The position numbers were made by a program, and so were the translations under genes. Below the pieces are notes generated by a model, which saw only the letters and a list, made by a program, of their open reading frames with translations, made no database searches and was not told the DNA's origin. A stretch of DNA of 64,000 bases from Rhodococcus sp. ABRD24 (GTDB lineage: Bacteria; Actinomycetota; Actinomycetes; Mycobacteriales; Mycobacteriaceae), in the NCBI RefSeq assembly GCF_004328705.1, contig NZ_CP035319.1:1-64000 (forward strand), written 5' to 3'. Within the stretch, counting starts at the first letter, position 1, and every line of letters begins with the position of its first letter. Of this stretch, positions 60,572 through 64,000 are shown piece after piece.

Positions 60572-60577
60572 CTGTTT

Positions 60578-61048
60578 GTGAGCAAGTATCCAGATAATCC
60601 TTGGTGGGACCATGCCAATGATCGCCCGAACCCGTTGATGACCAAGGAGCAGTGGGAGCAGGCCGACGCGGATGGTCACATCACTCCTGAGCACGTACTT
60701 TTTCGGCTGCGGAACATCCTGGTCTTTGCGATGGGCAATCCGGGGCCGGTGGGCTACGACGAGGATGGTCATGTCATCTCATTGGTTGGTGCGTCGATCC
60801 AATTGGAGGGCGGTGTCAAGCTTCGGGTCTGTTCACGGGATCACAACCCGCCGCATGTGCATATCGAGCACAGCGATTTCAGAGGCCAGAAACTGCGTGT
60901 AAACCTTGTGACGGGCGAGTTCATTGATACTGCCCCGAGGGGATTGAAAACGACGAAAATGAAGGGCTACAAAAGGGCGATCGTCGAGCCAGAAGACAGG
61001 TTGAAGGAGATGTGGGTGACCGCACACGGCGAGTACGTGTTCGAGTAG
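60578..61048 (+). CDS. DUF4160-domain protein
   Basis: The 156-residue protein has a C-terminal DUF4160 domain recognised by RVCSRDHNPPHVHIEHSDFRG. This domain is usually found as small stand-alone proteins in accessory regions, sometimes beside DUF2442 and toxin-antitoxin genes; the function is unknown. The N-terminal about 85 residues (WWDHANDRPNPLMTKEQWEQ) are not part of the domain. GTG at 60578 is chosen from the leaderless promoter; an ATG ten codons upstream precedes the -10 box. The HNH gene follows with its own promoter. Confidence 0.78.
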   Translation: MSKYPDNPWWDHANDRPNPLMTKEQWEQADADGHITPEHVLFRLRNILVFAMGNPGPVGYDEDGHVISLVGASIQLEGGVKLRVCSRDHNPPHVHIEHSDFRGQKLRVNLVTGEFIDTAPRGLKTTKMKGYKRAIVEPEDRLKEMWVTAHGEYVFE

Positions 61049-61134
61049 TCCTTATCTCACCCTGTGGTCGAGATTTGGGCGGCAGTGGCGCGGGTGGGCT
61101 GCGTGTCGGTACCTGCCGGTCGGCTGCTCGTCGG

Positions 61135-61140
61135 TACGGT
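61135..61140 (+). promoter_or_regulatory. -10 box of the HNH gene (leaderless start)
   Basis: TACGGT is followed by six bases and the GTG at 61147. It fixes a start 45 codons inside the longest open frame. Confidence 0.55.
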
Positions 61141-61146
61141 CATTCT

Positions 61147-62229
61147 GTGACTTTCATCCCAAAAGCCGAGACCAAAGCCCCCGGGTCGTTTCAGGTTCGC
61201 TATCGGACGGGGAATAGCGACGAGAATGCGTTGCTTCGACTCGCGCTCCTGAAGGAGTGGGGCAATTATTGCTACCAGTGCAGGACACCGGTGACATTCG
61301 CTGGAGCTGAGATCGATCACATACTCCCCCGAACTCTCCCCGAAACCGAGCTTGAAGCGTTCAAGGCCGAGTATCTGACGCGTGAACGGGCTGAAGCATT
61401 CGATCTAAACATTGCGCACAACCTTGCTCCGATCTGCCGCAAGTGTAATGCGGACAAGTCTGATACCAGCTTTGTTGGGGTTCCGGCGCTCACGACGTGG
61501 CTGAACAAGGCCCACGAAAAGCGATCCGCGGTCGAGAAATTCGTGATGGGCATTCGCTCCGCCTCGGGCGTGCAGCAGGCGATGGGTAAGCTCTTGGGCG
61601 CTGACTTCTCTGCTCCGAAGTCGAAGGAGTGCCTGTCCATGCTTGGGCCAGCTCTAATTGATCGGTTCCGCTCCGAGTCCCCAGAGGTGTTGGAAAGCCC
61701 CTCGACCTATAACTACAGGGGCGAGTACAGCGACTACGGCTGCGACGAGCCGCGTGTGTTTACGGACGGTCCTGTGGTTGGCCCAGTGATTCTGGATGAG
61801 TGTTCGAGGCGAGCGAAGGTCGTCCTGGAGGATGTGTTCGGGTGGGACTTCGACCAGGCATTGGACGTCGCCGTCCACGCCGCCGAAAGGGCAATCAGAA
61901 GCGACCAGGCGGCTCAGATCGCGGGCGAGGCCAGTCGAGCTGGCCACGGAGACCCAGATGTGGGGTCAGTGGAAGGGCATCTGAGCATCGTGATCAGCGA
62001 GGTCCGCTTCGATGCTGAAGCGGGAACCATAATCGTCCGTGGGTCGTACGACGCGGACGGCTCGGCGGAGGTCGCAGTCGCGGACTACCAGAATGACTCT
62101 GGGACCCGATGGGAGCAATGGGACGCGGACCGGACAGAGGGAGACTTCGAGGTTCCGCTTTGGGAACCGGACGAAGAAGTAGGACAGCGTGGCGTCGTAC
62201 CGACAGCCGGTGACGTCGAACTGAGCTAA
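61147..62229 (+). CDS. HNH endonuclease-domain protein
   Basis: The 360-residue protein has an N-terminal HNH module with a zinc knuckle: C42-x2-C45 (CYQC), D57-H58 (EIDHILPR), N92 (AHNLAPIC) and C97-x2-C100 (CRKC). It should bind and cut DNA with one metal ion. The C-terminal 200 residues are acidic and unrecognised, possibly a sensor or specificity domain. The position beside DUF4160, near another nuclease and an IS element, suggests a defence or mobile-element context, which is inference. Confidence 0.82.
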   Translation: MTFIPKAETKAPGSFQVRYRTGNSDENALLRLALLKEWGNYCYQCRTPVTFAGAEIDHILPRTLPETELEAFKAEYLTRERAEAFDLNIAHNLAPICRKCNADKSDTSFVGVPALTTWLNKAHEKRSAVEKFVMGIRSASGVQQAMGKLLGADFSAPKSKECLSMLGPALIDRFRSESPEVLESPSTYNYRGEYSDYGCDEPRVFTDGPVVGPVILDECSRRAKVVLEDVFGWDFDQALDVAVHAAERAIRSDQAAQIAGEASRAGHGDPDVGSVEGHLSIVISEVRFDAEAGTIIVRGSYDADGSAEVAVADYQNDSGTRWEQWDADRTEGDFEVPLWEPDEEVGQRGVVPTAGDVELS

Positions 62230-62632
62230 CTGGTGGCTCTCTCCCCGTCTGTCACGGCTGCGGGAGAGTACGCGATGAACACGACGATGCAGACGCTGGA
62301 GATCGAGGGGACCGACGTCTCACACCATCGGACCGCGGTGAACGTGCTGACCGGTCTCGATCTGGAGCGTGTGGAACGGGGGACGCAGTCCCGGCCGTGT
62401 CTGACGCGGGGTGCACGGGCATCGAGCGTGAGGGAATCGCGGCCCAAGTGCTCGATCACGATGTGTCGGCCCCGAGGTTCGACCCGATCTGGCACAGAAG
62501 GAAGTCCGGCCCGTAGATGCTGGGCCGGGCCTCCGTTGGACAGTCTGGTCGATCGCGCTCACGCGTTGGAGAACAGCCCCTGCACCTGGCTGGGCGCGGG
62601 GACGTTTGACGAATATGGCACGTCCCAGGCTA
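62230..62632. other. 403-base region left of the IS with degenerate frames
   Basis: Open frames exist on both strands (for example 62226-62495 minus and 62233-62649 plus) but none has convincing coding character. A minus-strand stretch 62456-62621 reads as a frameshifted small protein. Confidence 0.45.
62456..62621 (-). pseudogene. Possible frameshifted gene fragment
   Basis: From a GTG at 62621, twenty codons (VPYSSNVPAPSQVQGLFSNA) end in TGA. With a single-base shift the reading continues protein-like (RPSIYGPDFLLCQIGSNLG) to a second TGA at 62456. A TAGCCT box ends five bases before the GTG, but the IS has been inserted at its first bases. Family unknown. Confidence 0.3.
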
Positions 62633-63714
62633 GTGTCCCGCGCCGTTAATTCGTTGCAATAATCGCCCGATGGATTCGAGGATCTCGTCTGCTGTCTTGG
62701 TCCAGATGAACGGCCGGGGCTGGGCATTCCAGTCTGAGATCCAGGATCGCAGGTCGGCTTCAAGTGCGTGGACGCTGCGGTGTGTTGGAACAGGTCACGG
62801 GTGATTTCTGCGAACAACCGCTCGACCTGGTTGATCCACGACGAATAGGTAGGTGTGAAGTGCATGTGGAACCGAGGGTGTGTGCCGCGCCACGTCGCGA
62901 TCGTGGGGTGCTTGTGCATGCCGTAGTTGTCACAGATGACGTGGATATCGAGGTGTTCGGGGACGTTCTGGTCGATCTTGGCCAGGAACTTCTTGAACTC
63001 CACCGCCCGGTGACGGCGGTGGGTGGAGGCGATCACGGTGCCGTCCTCGACGTTCATCGCGGCGAACAAGCTGGTGGTGCCGTGCCGGACGTAGTCGTGG
63101 GTGCGCTTTTCTGGCATGCCCGGCATCATCGGGAACGCCGGCTGCGAGCGGGCCAGAGCCTGCACCTGACTCTTCTCGTCGACACTGAGCACGACGGCGG
63201 ACTCGGGTGGATTCAGGTACAGGCCGACGATGTCCTACACCTTCTCGACGAACAACGGATCGTTCGACAGCTTGAACCCGTCGGTCCGGTGAGGCTTGAG
63301 CCCGAACGTCTTCCAGATCCGCCCGATGGTCGACTTCGAGAGCCCGGTGCGTTCGGCCATCTTCGCCCGCGACCAGTGCGTCGCGTTCTGCGGTGTGGAC
63401 TCCAACGTCGCCACGACGACATCTTCGACTTGTTCGGCGGCGACTGTCGCCGGGCGGCCTGGACGAGGGTCGTCGACCAATCCGTCCAGTCGGTGCTCGA
63501 TGAACCGGGACCGCCACTTTCCGACCGTCGGCCTGCTCACCCTCAACCGCGTCGCGACTTCCGTGTTAGCTGCTCCCGCAGCGCATTCCAGCACGATCGT
63601 CGATCGCAACGCCAACGCCTGAGAGGACTTCCTGCGCCGAGCCCATCGGGTCAGCTGCTCTCTCTCCTCATCGGTGAGCACGAGTTAGGATTTCGGACGC
63701 CCTGTTTTCGCCAC
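62630..63714 (-). pseudogene. IS630-family transposase, broken
   Basis: The product would have an N-terminal double HTH (TNTEVATRLRVSRPTVGKWRSRF-type region) and a DDE catalytic core: D in VLSVDEKSQ, D in VICDNYGMHKHP, and E in SWINQVERLFAEI. Three defects break it. Codon 10 is TAA at 63685-63687 (MAKTGRPKS then stop, where Glu is usual). A TAG lies at 63235-63237 between the HTH and DDE parts. A one-base frameshift near 62780-62790 separates QVERLFAEITRDLF from the usual C-terminus, which resumes as RSVHALEADL and PFIWTKTADEIL. The final TAG uses the target-site TA. Confidence 0.85.
62633..62655 (+). repeat. Left terminal inverted repeat of the IS630-type element
   Basis: It matches the complement of 63734-63756 at 20 of 23 positions. 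Confidence 0.8.
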
Positions 63715-63733
63715 ACCCCACTATCACATAGAG

Positions 63734-63756
63734 AACAAATTAGCGCCGCGGGACAC
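63734..63756 (-). repeat. Right terminal inverted repeat of the IS630-type element
   Basis: It is the partner of 62633-62655, followed by the TA duplication. Confidence 0.8.
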
Positions 63757-64000
63757 TAGTCGTACTCGGGAGATGTCGGTGCGAAGTCGGATTCAGTGGC
63801 GTGGGTTGCGGTGATGCTGAGGATGGGGCCGCGTAGCTGCGGTGGATTGCTCTTGGTGATCAGGTCTTCCCCGAACATCGTGGCCCAGCTCGCAGTCTTG
63901 CTTGGGATGAAGAGATGAACGTGGGTGCACCCCTGCGATCCTTCGGTGACGGTGGGGCGGAATCCGTTATGGACGCCTTCCATGCAGTCGAGATGGTCGG
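63756..64000 (-). CDS. Hypothetical protein, C-terminal part (runs off window)
   Basis: A minus-strand frame is open from the right edge to the TAG at 63756-63758. It encodes about 80 residues, including GSQGCTHVHLFIPSKTASW and LRGPILSITATHATESDF. The start lies outside the window. I do not recognise the family. The stop codon is formed by the TA target site plus a G, which is supplied either by the IS end or by the original sequence, so the insertion left this protein's end unchanged. Confidence 0.5.
   Translation of the reverse strand, partial: DHLDCMEGVHNGFRPTVTEGSQGCTHVHLFIPSKTASWATMFGEDLITKSNPPQLRGPILSITATHATESDFAPTSPEYD

Larger units (their letters stand above)
60056..60577. other. 522-base region with a decayed reading frame
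   Basis: No intact gene is supported. Plus-strand codons about 60280-60514 read as a protein-like stretch (VVVEFGDDKLPSYLLGAIDP, later RPEFGLVDHNLYLDDAALFR) ending in TGA, but no usable start precedes it, so it is probably a gene remnant. A minus-strand open frame at 60000-60266 overlaps it and looks fortuitous. Confidence 0.45.
62633..63756 (-). mobile_element. IS630-type insertion sequence (about 1124 bp), inactive
   Basis: The element is bounded by inverted repeats (left 62633-62655, right 63734-63756; 20 of 23 positions match, both beginning GTGTCCCGCG) and flanked by a TA dinucleotide on each side (62631-62632 and 63757-63758), the target duplication of the IS630/Tc1-mariner group. It holds one transposase gene, on the minus strand, with three lesions. 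Confidence 0.85.

Noticed and set aside
62633..63759. Long plus-strand frame antisense to the IS630 transposase
   Set aside because: The minus strand holds the recognisable HTH and DDE motifs; the plus-strand frame is a shadow.

Overview
The window is high-GC actinobacterial chromosome, most likely from a Rhodococcus/Prescottella-type member of the Nocardiaceae. The evidence is a complete Pup-proteasome locus (mpa/arc, dop, pup, prcB, prcA, pafA, pafB, pafC), the tatA-tatC-helY group behind it, an MTB12-type lipoprotein, F420/deazaflavin-type oxidoreductases, a 65-residue PrcB propeptide, and many genes that start 6-7 bases after a TANNNT -10 box, as leaderless mycobacterial-type transcripts do. 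The genus is inferred, not proven.

Layout. 1-9.4 kb: the 5' part of a winged-helix regulator gene, an MFS exporter overlapping a PAC2-family gene, then divergent metH, a HAD phosphatase, trhO and a pseudouridine synthase. 9.4-13.2 kb: hisE-hisG, a thioesterase pair, trmI and an MTB12-like lipoprotein. 13.4-35.9 kb: the Pup-proteasome region. Between mpa and dop it carries a variable segment of about 8 kb with a Nudix hydrolase, a phosphonate-type operon (phnD-phnC-fused phnE-dehydrogenase) with a PhnF-type operator, a TerD-nuclease fusion and a deazaflavin-type oxidoreductase. It continues with dop, pup-prcB-prcA, a PAP2/diacylglycerol-kinase fusion on the opposite strand, pafA, and pafB-pafC-tatA-tatC-helY. 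36-41 kb: small DUF and PH-domain proteins, a 5'-3' exonuclease, an M24 peptidase, a flavin/F420 reductase and an SDR. 41-43.8 kb: cobL-cobM-cobK. 44-50 kb: an ABC-2 transporter, a rhomboid-like protein, a DUF4287 protein, a fatty-acid-hydroxylase-type enzyme with GntR and TetR regulators, and a divergent FabH-like synthase. 50.1-57.3 kb: cobIJ, cobH and cobG on the minus strand, divergent from a cobalamin-riboswitch-controlled cobN.

From about 57.3 kb to the right edge is an accessory stretch: an 829-residue protein with a NERD-like nuclease core, a DUF4160 protein, an HNH endonuclease, degenerate reading frames and a broken IS630-type element inserted in the stop codon of a gene that runs off the window.

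Functional threads: proteins are tagged with Pup (Pup made competent by Dop, ligated by PafA) and degraded by Mpa-PrcBA, with PafBC as DNA-damage activators next door. B12 synthesis (cobG, H, I/J, K, L, M, N) is encoded in the same window as a B12-dependent consumer, MetH. The least explained parts are the TerD-nuclease fusion and the nuclease-rich accessory stretch.
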